Shown here: positions 1-10,737 of the stretch, one piece after another | Layout of the letters: each line of letters begins with the position of its first letter | Position numbering within the stretch: position 1 is the first letter of the stretch | Assembly (NCBI GenBank): GCA_023260395.1 | Contig: JALQVI010000013.1 | Span: 1-33,590 of the forward strand | Origin: Candidatus Nanopelagicales bacterium | GTDB taxonomy: Bacteria > Actinomycetota > Actinomycetes > S36-B12 > UBA5976 | Reading direction: 5' to 3' | Length of the DNA stretch: 33,590 bases | Program-made: the position numbers and the translations under genes | Notes under the pieces: model-generated | What the model was told of the DNA's origin: nothing | Databases searched by the model: none | Seen by the model: the letters and a program-made list of their open reading frames with translations, nothing else

Positions 1-2
1 TC

Positions 3-581
3 TCGCCTTTTTTGGGAGTCGCAACACCTGATCGTCGAGCCGCCCTAAAGCCGATCTATCGTGCACATGTTCCTTCATCTTCGGACGAACTAGGACAAGC
101 AGCACGTGCACTTATGAATCTTCGAGAACGTGAATTTTCATACGCTGCATATGACTTAATTCAGATGCATGTAAAGGTTGCCGATCGAGAGTTTCTCAGC
201 GCTCATGTCGAAGACCTGCTTTTAACAAAGTCATGGTGGGATACCGTCGATGGCTTGGGTACCACAGCCGTTAGCCCGCTGACCATCACCTACCCCAATA
301 AGAAATTGATTGAACGATGGATTCGCCATCCCAATAAGTGGCTGGTGCGCGCAGCGATTCAACATCAACGGGGCCGCCGAACTGACACTGATGTGGATTA
401 CGTTTTAGAACTGTGTGATCGTCACGCAGATTCACACGAATTCTTCATCACCAAAACTGTCGGATGGGCCTTACGTGACATCACGGCATTCAATAAGCCG
501 GCCGTTCGCGCGTATCTCAAGGCTCATCCTGATCTTGATCGCGTGGCCGTGCGCGAAGCACTGCGAGGACTCAATCGATAA
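3..581 (+). CDS. DNA alkylation repair (AlkD-like HEAT-repeat) protein, 5' truncated by window edge
   Basis: Frame is open to the window edge (..SPFLGVATPDRRAALKPIYRAH..). AlkD-like C-terminal motif FFITKTVGWALRDITAFNKPAVRAYL. The listed TTG at 12 is probably not the true start. Confidence 0.85.
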   Translation, partial: SPFLGVATPDRRAALKPIYRAHVPSSSDELGQAARALMNLREREFSYAAYDLIQMHVKVADREFLSAHVEDLLLTKSWWDTVDGLGTTAVSPLTITYPNKKLIERWIRHPNKWLVRAAIQHQRGRRTDTDVDYVLELCDRHADSHEFFITKTVGWALRDITAFNKPAVRAYLKAHPDLDRVAVREALRGLNR

Positions 582-616
582 GCCAGCTGTCAACAACAAT
601 TGATTAGACTTTTTGT

Positions 617-1000
617 ATGGGTAACGACGATTTCCAGGACGAAGCGCAACAACGCTGGGGTCACACAGACGCGTACGCAGAATCCGCGCGTCGTACCAGT
701 CGTTACACAGATGAAGACTTCACGTTAGCCAACAAACAAGCAGCCGAGGCCGTGCAAGAGTTTATTGACGCTCTCACTGCTGGACTTCCCGCCGACTCAA
801 TCCAGGCGGCCAGCGCCGCTGAATCACATCGCCAAGCCATAACGGACTGGTATTACGAATGCACCTACGACATTCATGCCGGACTTGCGGCAATGTACAT
901 CGCTGACGAGCGCTTTCGCGAGCACTACGAAAGCCAGATGCCCGGATTAGCTCAATACGTACATGATGCGATTCTGGCGAACGCTCTCAACAAGATTTAG
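617..1000 (+). CDS. Stand-alone TipAS antibiotic-recognition domain protein
   Basis: 127 aa with TipAS-like pattern (AQQRWGHTDAYAES...FIDALTAGLPADS..HRQAITDWYYECTYDIHAGLAAMYIADERFREHYESQMPGLAQYVHDAI). No MerR HTH. Confidence 0.8.
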   Translation: MGNDDFQDEAQQRWGHTDAYAESARRTSRYTDEDFTLANKQAAEAVQEFIDALTAGLPADSIQAASAAESHRQAITDWYYECTYDIHAGLAAMYIADERFREHYESQMPGLAQYVHDAILANALNKI

Positions 1001-1042
1001 CCCTACCAGCCGTATGTGTTGCACTGCGCAACAATCAGCGCA

Positions 1043-1396
1043 CTAGCGACCATTTATTTCAATTTCCCGTAGTCGTTGTTGAATGAGCTTTTTTACCAAC
1101 GACTTGGTCAAACACTTATCTTTGGCAAAGTGCAACGAACCTTTGGTCTGACTGAATTCTGATAAGTCAGAAGCTAAGACTTCAAGAGTATGACCGCTGA
1201 ACGGGTAATACGAGCAGCCATTCTTAGTTGCAGCAAAACCACCTACGATTTTTCCGCTCACTTGAAAGGCCGGCAGGTTGTAGCTAATAACCTCTTTGGC
1301 ATCTGGGACTAATTCCAAGATAATCGAACGTAACTTTTCAAGAGTTTCACGCTGAGGCGATGCAACTGTGGCTAGATAGTCGTCAATAACGGTCAT
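1043..1396 (-). CDS. DUF1801 (YdhG-like) domain protein
   Basis: IDDYLATVASPQRETLEKLRSIILELVPDAKEVISYNLPAF... pattern typical of DUF1801. Confidence 0.8.
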   Translation of the reverse strand: MTVIDDYLATVASPQRETLEKLRSIILELVPDAKEVISYNLPAFQVSGKIVGGFAATKNGCSYYPFSGHTLEVLASDLSEFSQTKGSLHFAKDKCLTKSLVKKLIQQRLREIEINGR

Positions 1397-1418
1397 GAAA
1401 AATCCCGCGACTCAAAAG

Positions 1419-2843
<1,425 letters not shown>

Positions 2844-2910
2844 CTATTGAATTCGGGCTAATTCCAACGAATTGAGCAGCGAAACAAGACCTGAATCATT
2901 TCTCGCAACC

Positions 2911-3540
2911 CTATGTGTCCGCTAATGCCTTACGCAGTGTCTCGTCGAACGCTTCTTGAGGTTGCGCACCCGAGATTCCATATTTCATGTCCACGACGTA
3001 AAACGGAACACCATTTGCTCCGAGTTGCGCAGCCAACTGTTGATCTTGGTCAACAACATCGTTGAATTCACTCGATGCGAGAAGTTCTCTTGCCGATGAA
3101 ACGTCTAAACCAACATCCTGAACCAAAGCCATTAGTGATTCTTCATCGAATAGCGAGCCGGATTTTTCGAAGTAGCTCGAATACATTGCCTCGAGTAACT
3201 CGTCTCCCCTGCCCTGAAGGTCCGCCCACAAAATCAGTCGATGGGCATCACGTGTATTTCCGGACAAAGTCTCGCTTAAGTCGTAACACAGACCTTCGCC
3301 ATCTGCGATGGAACATACCTGGGCTTGCATGTCATTTACTTGCTCAGAAGAGATTTTGTACTTTTCACTTAGCATTTTCGAGGTCTGCTCAACTCCAGTG
3401 GCAGCGGGATTTAACTGGAAGGCTCGGTGACGCACGGTGATGTCAATACCTTGACCCAGTCCCGCAATGGCTTTTTGTAGCCGCCTACGACCAATAAAGC
3501 ACCAGGGACAAACAACATCGGACCACACATCAATAATCAC
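2911..3540 (-). CDS. DsbA-family oxidoreductase (FrnE-like)
   Basis: MIIDVWSDVVCPWCFIGRRRL with CPWC active site; C-terminal GVPFYVVDMKYGISGAQPQEAF. Confidence 0.9.
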   Translation of the reverse strand: MIIDVWSDVVCPWCFIGRRRLQKAIAGLGQGIDITVRHRAFQLNPAATGVEQTSKMLSEKYKISSEQVNDMQAQVCSIADGEGLCYDLSETLSGNTRDAHRLILWADLQGRGDELLEAMYSSYFEKSGSLFDEESLMALVQDVGLDVSSARELLASSEFNDVVDQDQQLAAQLGANGVPFYVVDMKYGISGAQPQEAFDETLRKALADT

Positions 3541-3580
3541 GATTTAACTATATTCGCTCGCGGAGGCATCCAAAACTCCT

Positions 3581-3985
3581 ATGCTCGCCACTATGGAACC
3601 GATTGTGAGAAAACTCGAAGACTATGACTGGGCAGGCTGGCCAGCTGATCAAGTTCACGAACGTGGCGAAGTTACATGGAAAGCGTTGCAGGGAAATTCT
3701 GACGAAGGCACAGACATGGTGTTGGGTGTCGCTCGAGTACTGAAAGGCCAGTCACTTGAAGCACACCGACATTCACAACATGAAACGTATTATGTGCTCA
3801 GCGGTAAGGGCGTAGTCACAATTGAACACGTCGAGTACAACGTGGAACCAGACATGATGATTTTCATTCCGGGTGACGCTCTTCACCAAATCAACAACTT
3901 CGACGACGAGCCGCTACGCATTTTGTATCTTTTTGCCACGGATGATTTTGGCAAAGTGATTTATCGATTTCCGCCAACTCCATAG
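3581..3985 (+). CDS. Cupin-domain protein
   Basis: Cupin motif EAHRHSQHETYYVLSGKGVVTIEHVEYNVEPDMMIFIPGDALHQINN. ATG at 3593 is an alternative start. Confidence 0.9.
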   Translation: MLATMEPIVRKLEDYDWAGWPADQVHERGEVTWKALQGNSDEGTDMVLGVARVLKGQSLEAHRHSQHETYYVLSGKGVVTIEHVEYNVEPDMMIFIPGDALHQINNFDDEPLRILYLFATDDFGKVIYRFPPTP

Positions 3986-3988
3986 GTC

Positions 3989-4035
3989 TAATAAAAAATA
4001 CCCTCGAGCAAAATGCTCGAGGGTATTTTTTATTA
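3989..4035. terminator. Bidirectional intrinsic terminator, 22-bp perfect stem
   Basis: taataaaaaataccctcgagca-aaa-tgctcgagggtattttttatta lies between convergent genes, with A/T tracts on both sides. Confidence 0.92.
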
Positions 4036-4039
4036 ACAA

Positions 4040-5002
4040 CTAACTTGTGACGATGTTAGGCGCGGTATTACCAGCAAGAATCGCCAGCGCATTTGTCGCT
4101 GCGATGTCAGCCATAGCCGCACGAGTTTCAACTGTTGCTGAACCAAGATGCGGAATCAATACCGCATTGTCGAGTTCAAGCAAACCTGGATGAACGGTTG
4201 GCTCATTTTCAAACACATCTAAGCCAGCACCTGCGATTTGGCCCGACTTCAATGCCTGAACCAGAGCATCTTCATCAACAATTGGGCCACGGGCGGTGTT
4301 CACCAAGTAAGCCGAGTTCTTCATTCGGGCTAGCTGGTTTTCACTGATCAAGTGGTGAGTCGCTGGTGAGTATGGGCAATGCAACGAAAGCACGTCGCTG
4401 GTCTCGATGAGCTCGTCCATTGTCATGAACTTCGCATCCAACTCTTGAATGACGTGATCTTCAAGTGGCGAACGACGCGTGTACGCAATGTTCATTCCAA
4501 ATGCCTTGGCACGGCGAGCCGTCGCGATACCAATCTGACCCATGCCCACGATGCCGAGCTGGCGACCCTGGAGGCCCATGCCAAGCATGTAGAACATTCC
4601 CCACTGCCATGGAGTCTGGGAACGAATAACTCGTTCACCTTCACCAAGTCGTCGAGTTGCCATCAAGATTAGTGACATTGCAATGTCCGCTGTTGCATCA
4701 GTGAGAACACCAGGAGTGTTGGTCACGATAACGCCACGCTGTTCGCACGCTGGAACATCAATGTTGTTGTATCCAACTGCAACGTTTGACACTGACTTCA
4801 ACTGAGGGCCAGCTGCGTCGAGCAACTCGCCATCAATCTTTTCAGTCAACAACGAAACAATCGCATCAGCGCCAGCAACCATAGTCAATAGTTCTTCGCG
4901 CGAAATGGCATCTTCGCTATCCCATGACGTGACGTCATGTTCAGCCTTGAGTCGCTCTAAACCACCAGCAGGAATTTTGCCGGTAACTACAACGCGCGCC
5001 AT
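4040..5002 (-). CDS. D-2-hydroxyacid dehydrogenase (glyoxylate/hydroxypyruvate reductase family)
   Basis: NAD-binding GMGQIGIATARRAKAFGMNIAYTRR; LHCPYSPATHHLI; NTARGPIVDEDALVQAL; HLGSATVETR. Confidence 0.92.
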   Translation of the reverse strand: MARVVVTGKIPAGGLERLKAEHDVTSWDSEDAISREELLTMVAGADAIVSLLTEKIDGELLDAAGPQLKSVSNVAVGYNNIDVPACEQRGVIVTNTPGVLTDATADIAMSLILMATRRLGEGERVIRSQTPWQWGMFYMLGMGLQGRQLGIVGMGQIGIATARRAKAFGMNIAYTRRSPLEDHVIQELDAKFMTMDELIETSDVLSLHCPYSPATHHLISENQLARMKNSAYLVNTARGPIVDEDALVQALKSGQIAGAGLDVFENEPTVHPGLLELDNAVLIPHLGSATVETRAAMADIAATNALAILAGNTAPNIVTS

Positions 5003-6196
5003 TTATGCTTCGATCCACTGCTTGAGTAGGCCAAGACCATCAACAATGTCAGCCTTATCAATGCCCGAGAACGCTAGACGAATGTACTGCAAAGTTTCAT
5101 CAGGCTGTGGCGTACCGAAGTGGCGGCGAGTACAGAATGAAACGCCAGTTTCATGAAGCGCCTGCTGTGCAAAGTCTGCAAGATCAGTGATGCCCTTATT
5201 CGCCATCGCTTCGGTGATGTCTGGGAATAAGTAGAAGCCAGCTTCTGGCGTATGAACCTTGATGCCATTGGTATCGCGAAGGATTTCAAGTGCAGCATCG
5301 CGACGATCTTTCAAGACGCTGAGCATTGCTGGAACGCTTGACTGGTCGCCAGTCACACCTTCGACGCCACCGTACTGAACGAAGTGAGTGGTGCATGACT
5401 CATCGTTGGTGTTGAGCTTTGCAATAACAGTTGCGAGTTCAGTTGGCGCAATTGCAGCACCTAGACGCCAACCAGTCATCGCGTACTTCTTTGAGTATGT
5501 GTAAAGAATTACTGTGCGCTCGGCCATACCTGGAATTGAAGCGATTGACTTTGACTTGCCTGCGTAGCGCATATCGAAATATGCCTCATCCGAAAGCACC
5601 CAAAGGTCATGCTTAATTGCTAGTGCTGCGAGTGCTTCACGTTCTGCATCTGTTGATTCAGCACCATTAGGGTTCTGAAGATCGTTGTAAATGATTGCCT
5701 TGGTCTTTGGCGTAATCAAAGATTCGATCTGCTCAATGTCAATGCTGAAGTTTGTTCCCGTTGGGATGTAGCGGTAAGGCTTGGCGACACCGCCGAAGTA
5801 ATCAATCTGTGATTCGTAAATCGGGTAACCAGGATTTGGGTACAGAACTTCGTCACCTGGGTTCATGACTGCCTGGATGAACTTGGTGATTACTGGCTTT
5901 CCACCAGGCTGCACAACAACATTTTCCGGACCGAAGTTAAGACCGCGGTTTGAGCCAATGTCATGGGCCAAGGCTTCACGGAGTTGTGGGATGCCAGCTG
6001 CTGGGCAGTACCCGGTCTTGCCATCGGCAATCGCCTTGTTCATTGCTTCGACGATGTTGCGAGGTGTTGGAAGGTTTAGGTCGCCAAGATGGAAGGGGAA
6101 AATGCGATTTCCCTGTGCGCCCCATTCTGCGGCTGCAAGTGAAACTGCAAACGCGGTTTCAGTACCCAACTTGTCCAAACGTGTAGCCAGTGCCAT
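5003..6196 (-). CDS. PLP-dependent class I/II aminotransferase
   Basis: VVQPGGKPVITKFIQ, YPNPGYPIYESQI, NDLQNPNG, SDEAYFDMRY, YSKKYAMTGWRLG (PLP lysine region). TAA is directly followed by the ATG of the downstream gene. Confidence 0.93.
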   Translation of the reverse strand: MALATRLDKLGTETAFAVSLAAAEWGAQGNRIFPFHLGDLNLPTPRNIVEAMNKAIADGKTGYCPAAGIPQLREALAHDIGSNRGLNFGPENVVVQPGGKPVITKFIQAVMNPGDEVLYPNPGYPIYESQIDYFGGVAKPYRYIPTGTNFSIDIEQIESLITPKTKAIIYNDLQNPNGAESTDAEREALAALAIKHDLWVLSDEAYFDMRYAGKSKSIASIPGMAERTVILYTYSKKYAMTGWRLGAAIAPTELATVIAKLNTNDESCTTHFVQYGGVEGVTGDQSSVPAMLSVLKDRRDAALEILRDTNGIKVHTPEAGFYLFPDITEAMANKGITDLADFAQQALHETGVSFCTRRHFGTPQPDETLQYIRLAFSGIDKADIVDGLGLLKQWIEA

Positions 6197-6377
6197 GCGA
6201 TCCCCTGCTTGTCATCGAAGTGATTTCTACGTACTTTACAGCCCAAGAATGCAAAGAATGAAACACGGTTTGGTCCGTTTATCCCTGCGCAACATACATT
6301 CACATTGTGGAACGATAGCGCCTTATTCGCGCAACGCAAGTAACTGATTAACATCCCAAAGGACATACACTTCACGA

Positions 6378-6818
6378 GTGGAAATTCATCGTCGTAATGC
6401 TGTTGCAGCCATCGGAACGTTTTTCGGAATTGCGTTGCTTAAGCTCATCGCTGACGGAACTTCTACACCGTTCCTGATTGCACCATTCGGCGCAACTTTC
6501 GTACTGATCTTCGCGCTGCCGGATAGTCCACTCGTTAAGAACAAAAATATCGTCGGCGGATATCTCATCGCAGGATTCTTTGGTTTAGCAGTTCTCAACA
6601 TTTGGGGTGTCAATGCATGGACGCTTGGATTGTCAGTGGCTCTGTCGATGTTCGCGATGCAGTCGACGCACACCATGCACCCTCCTGCTGGTGCAGTTCC
6701 TTTGCTGGTGATGCTGTCGAAACCAGATTGGATATTTCTTTTAACCCCATTGATGGCTGGAGTTGCGGTAATTCTTGTTTTCTCGCGCGGCTATCACGTA
6801 TTACTTAAACGGGCTTAA
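6378..6818 (+). CDS. HPP-family integral membrane protein
   Basis: Hydrophobic protein with IAPFGATFVLIFALPDSP and THTMHPPAGAVPLL motifs. Confidence 0.85.
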   Translation: MEIHRRNAVAAIGTFFGIALLKLIADGTSTPFLIAPFGATFVLIFALPDSPLVKNKNIVGGYLIAGFFGLAVLNIWGVNAWTLGLSVALSMFAMQSTHTMHPPAGAVPLLVMLSKPDWIFLLTPLMAGVAVILVFSRGYHVLLKRA

Positions 6819-7618
6819 CCCAGCAACGAAGCCATCTGTTTGTAAATCACTTTGGCTGCATAAACCGGATTAAGTCGTGTCAACAGATCTAACGTCTTAG
6901 CATCCTTGCCGATACAAACTCTTGGCTTGTTGTTTTCAATTGCCTGAATCATTACAGCTGCCGCATCTGGCGCCGGCGTCATCTTTATTGAACTCGTGGC
7001 TGCACTATCGGCCGCCGGCATTGCCATTCCAGAATTTGCAGCAATGTTGGTATTGATGGCCCCTGGGAAAACAACTGTCACCCCAACGTTGGTGTCAAGA
7101 AGTTCCGACCGCAATCCTTCGGTGAGCAATTTAATTGCAGCCTTGGATGCGCCATAAACACTTTGGCCCGGAACGGGTGCGTACGCCCCCATCGAAGAGA
7201 CATTCAAAATATGTGCTTCAGGTCGAGTTAGCAGTCCAGGCAAGAAGGCTTTAATCATCGTCAACGGACCATGGAAATTTACAGCCATAACTTTGTCAGC
7301 CTGTTCGATTGTTAGTTCATTAACTTTGACGAACGGCTGGATAATTCCTGCATTATTGATCAACCCATCCACTGGGCCGAGCTTTGCCTCAATGTCATTC
7401 GGCAATCCCGCAACTCTGCCAGCATCGCTCACATCAACGACGAACGTTTCGACTACACCTCCCAGCGCTTGGGCAAGAGCCTTCGTTTCAGCGAGTGATT
7501 CGCCTCGAAAATCTACGGCTGCGACCTTTACACCCTTGCCAACAAGTTGCAATGTCAACTCACGACCCATGCCGCTTCCAGCACCAGTGACGACTAACAC
7601 TTTTCCATGCACCTTCAT
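6815..7618 (-). CDS. Short-chain dehydrogenase/reductase (SDR)
   Basis: VTGAGSGMGREL, INNAGIIQP, NVSSMGAYAPVPGQSVYGASKAA (catalytic S/Y/K). Confidence 0.93.
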   Translation of the reverse strand: MKVHGKVLVVTGAGSGMGRELTLQLVGKGVKVAAVDFRGESLAETKALAQALGGVVETFVVDVSDAGRVAGLPNDIEAKLGPVDGLINNAGIIQPFVKVNELTIEQADKVMAVNFHGPLTMIKAFLPGLLTRPEAHILNVSSMGAYAPVPGQSVYGASKAAIKLLTEGLRSELLDTNVGVTVVFPGAINTNIAANSGMAMPAADSAATSSIKMTPAPDAAAVMIQAIENNKPRVCIGKDAKTLDLLTRLNPVYAAKVIYKQMASLLG

Positions 7619-7795
7619 TGCAGGCTCCTTCGCTGAAACACTTCTTTCATCTCCAGTATCGACCCGATTGACAACAAAGGAGTCAAAATAAGTGAGACCT
7701 TTTAGACAACATTTAATGACACAAAAGCCACGACATTAATCACTTCTTTCCAATGGCCACCAACAACTAGATTCGCCAATAGATAAGGTTCTTTT

Positions 7796-8407
7796 ATGAC
7801 GATGGAGTCGCGCCAGCACACTTGGTACGAAGATTTCTTTGGCCTTGCCACCGGCTCGATTTTGATTGCCATTGGCATTGGATTCATGCAAGCCGGAGGA
7901 CTACTCACTGGCGGTGCGGTAGGTGTTGCTCAATTACTCGCCAAGGCCTCAGGCATTTCGTTGAGCCTCATGTACGTCATGATCAGCATCCCGTTTTTCG
8001 GTTTAGCAATTTGGAAGAAAGGTCTAAGTTTTGCCACGCGTAGTTTCGTGAACATTGTTTTTGTCTCTTACTTAGTCGACTTATTCCCGCGCTTTGTTCA
8101 CATGACAGTTTCTAACCAACTGGCCGCTGCGGTCATCGCCAACACACTCGCCGGCATCGGAGTGCTCGCTGTATTCCGACACAATTCATCGCTAGGCGGC
8201 TTTCAAGTAGTTGCCCTGATAGTTCAAGAAAAATTGAAAATTCAAGCTGGGTACATTCAGGCGCTCATTGACGTTGCGGTTCTGGCATTTGGATTTAGCG
8301 CATACGGCTTGACCGCAACGTTGCATTCATTGATTGGCGTCATCATCTTCAACGGGATTTTGGCGCTGAACCATCGCCCAGACCTTTACATCGGCAGATC
8401 GAATTAG
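7796..8407 (+). CDS. YitT-family membrane protein
   Basis: GSILIAIGIGFMQAGGLLTGGAVGVAQLLAKASGISLSLMYVMISIPFF; several TM segments. Confidence 0.8.
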   Translation: MTMESRQHTWYEDFFGLATGSILIAIGIGFMQAGGLLTGGAVGVAQLLAKASGISLSLMYVMISIPFFGLAIWKKGLSFATRSFVNIVFVSYLVDLFPRFVHMTVSNQLAAAVIANTLAGIGVLAVFRHNSSLGGFQVVALIVQEKLKIQAGYIQALIDVAVLAFGFSAYGLTATLHSLIGVIIFNGILALNHRPDLYIGRSN

Positions 8408-8584
8408 TCTCTAGACAAATCAGACAAACCACCTATATGTGAACAATTAGGGTTTTCCCTGTCAATTGAGGCGTTATGCCGCATACTGAAGTTGTCATGG
8501 CACGGGGGCGCATGAACTCGACTACCACCCAGGTACTTCGAAGTGTTATTCAGACAGATTCGCATTGCACGAGGAGTCCCCAAC

Positions 8585-9790
8585 ATGAATCTCAAGAAAA
8601 TTTCACTTATTGCATTGCTCTCAGCTTCACTTGCCACAAGCGCATTTAGTCCCGCAGTTGCAAACGTTACCTTCGAATCGCAATTTTGCGATATCAACTT
8701 GAATGCAACTTATGAAGCCGACCTCACAGGAGCTGTTCAGGCGTTTGTGCCTGATTCAGCCTTAACTTGCCCATTCGACGCGAACGTAGGCCAAATCTCG
8801 TCTGTATGGTTTCGCACGTCGGATGGATCCGGAAATCTCAACTTAGGCAATAAATCTGTAACGCGCTTTAACCCCCAGACAAACACTGTCGAGCAATCAA
8901 CCAAACTCGAACTTCTCGGTACCGCGACGTCCAAGCCTTTTACCCAAGTTGCTCCTGGTGGCTACTCCGAAGGTTCTTTTTACTTAACTGACCCTGCAAC
9001 AAGTAAGCACTATCGTTTACGCCTCGCACATCCCGTAAGCCTCGTTATCAAATCGAAGACTGCTTCATCGTGCACAATTTCACTCAAGAAAAATTACGGC
9101 TATATATGGAACGGCCCAACCTATTTCGTTATCCCAGATTCTGCGGTCCAATGTCAGGGATTCACATTTTCCTCAACTTTGTACAACTTGAGCATCTCCC
9201 TTGACGGGTCGGCGCCTAATCAAGGATTTATTTACACGGCCTTCTACAAGCGCTACAACCCAAAGAGCGGAACCATCGAATTCGGAAATGAATTGCGACT
9301 TTCAACCTACATTCCGAACAACCTTGGAATCAGAGAAGCGATTTCAGGATCGTACACCGCATACTTAGGGAAATTAACGCAAAACAAAGCTGAGTCATTG
9401 GTAACCAAGAACTCAAACGGCGAAGGCACTTTCAACGACATTCATCAAATTAGTTTGAAAGCTCCGGTCACTGTTAAGCGAGCAACTGACGTCAAAGTTA
9501 AAGTGAAGCGCCTTAGCCCCGGAATTTTGCAACTTAAGATTTCTGCGGATCGCAATGCCTGGTTCCAAAATGGCCTGCTGCCTACTCATACCCGGCAAAC
9601 TGTTATTCCATCGTCGCGACAGGATCGTGTAATCATCAAACGCGGCAAGTCGGTAATAGCGCGAGTCAAACTGTCGAAGTACGGCAAGGCAACGATCGAC
9701 ATTTCAGACATTGCCGGCAAGAACTCGTACTCGTTAACAATGGTTGAAACGGAACTCAACGTGAAAGGCTCGACTACTTTCAAAAGGTAA
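8585..9790 (+). CDS. Secreted protein of unknown function with internally duplicated domain
   Basis: Signal peptide MNLKKISLIALLSASLATSAFSPAVA; GAGGAG RBS 8 nt upstream of ATG 8585. Track start 8543 lies upstream of the signal peptide. Confidence 0.75.
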   Translation: MNLKKISLIALLSASLATSAFSPAVANVTFESQFCDINLNATYEADLTGAVQAFVPDSALTCPFDANVGQISSVWFRTSDGSGNLNLGNKSVTRFNPQTNTVEQSTKLELLGTATSKPFTQVAPGGYSEGSFYLTDPATSKHYRLRLAHPVSLVIKSKTASSCTISLKKNYGYIWNGPTYFVIPDSAVQCQGFTFSSTLYNLSISLDGSAPNQGFIYTAFYKRYNPKSGTIEFGNELRLSTYIPNNLGIREAISGSYTAYLGKLTQNKAESLVTKNSNGEGTFNDIHQISLKAPVTVKRATDVKVKVKRLSPGILQLKISADRNAWFQNGLLPTHTRQTVIPSSRQDRVIIKRGKSVIARVKLSKYGKATIDISDIAGKNSYSLTMVETELNVKGSTTFKR

Positions 9791-9801
9791 TCGAGCCTTT
9801 C
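9763..9801 (+). terminator. Hairpin (11-bp perfect stem) spanning the stop codon of 8585-9790
   Basis: gaaaggctcga-[17 nt]-tcgagcctttc; TAA stop lies in the loop; located between convergent genes. Confidence 0.6.
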
Positions 9802-9813
9802 TCTGAGATTGAT

Positions 9814-10737
9814 CTACTGCGCGTTAGTCCACTTAATAACGACACTTGCTCGACGTGATTTCTTACTATTCACCTTTGCATCGCCTGGGGCCTTCACGAC
9901 ATAAGTTGCCTTGAGTCCCAGCGACTTGAGGTACTTCACAACAGCTTTGGCGCGCTTTTTAGCAAGAGCCTTGCTGTCCACTCCCCAACGTGTTGGCTGC
10001 GACCATCCGGTCACTGTGACAGTCACGCGTGAATTTGTGTTGAGTTTTGGTCCAACTTCTTTGAATTCACGTTTGATCTTGGCTTTGGCGTTCTTGTTGA
10101 GTCGATGAGAAGCATTGCCGAAATACACCTTGAATGAGGTCTTGCCTGGAGCTGAAGCAACTTCGGGCTTTGTTGCTGCGGTCGTGTTGACCAACAGATC
10201 AACGGCTGATGCCGAGTTGGCTGTTGACTGCCCGCCTGTCACACATGCATTAAGCGAGTTTGCATCAACGTCATTTTCTAAAACACGCGCCCAATGGGTG
10301 CCACTTACTGCACTTGTTGGCACAGTGAAAGTTGCGGCATATGTTTTTTCAACAAAGCCTGCTTGGGATGCACTCCAAGTACTGGTACTCGATGACACAT
10401 GCAAAACACGCTCGGTCGAGTCGCTCACTGTGCCATTGCCGTCAAAGTCAATCCATAACTGGCTCGTAATGTTCCAGTCACCGCTTGAGTTGTCAGCTTC
10501 TACGACGATTGAAACTGAGTACGTTTTGCCTGCTGTGAGTGCAATTGCTGCCGCGCCCTTCGTACTGGCGTCGATGTAGTCCGATGGCTGGTGGTTGAAA
10601 TCAGGAGTGAAGGCGTGGCCATCAATAGTTACTGTCTTAACCCATTCATATGAGCTATCCAATTTGGTGGAGATATCACAAAGTTTCGTTGGCGTCGCAC
10701 TAGCTGGTGTCGCGACAACGAAGTGGGTTTCCGTACT
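9814..10737 (-). pseudogene. GEVED domain + OmpA-like domain protein, apparently 5' truncated (no signal peptide)
   Basis: ..ATPASATPTKLCDISTKLDSSYEWVKTVTIDG..LWIDFDGNG (GEVED-like), then FKVYFGNASHRLNKNAKAKIK...RAKAVVKYLKSLGLKATYVV..SRRASVVIKW (OmpA-like). The frame runs past the listed TTG start to an in-frame TGA at 10738-10740, with no ATG and no secretion signal. Confidence 0.65.

Noticed and set aside
1017-1033. Short hairpin tgttgc-actgc-gcaaca between convergent genes
   Set aside because: Only a 6-bp stem with no U tract; too weak to call a terminator.
8404-8697. Minus-strand ORF of 97 aa
   Set aside because: No recognisable family; overlaps the signal-peptide start of the better supported 8585-9790 gene.
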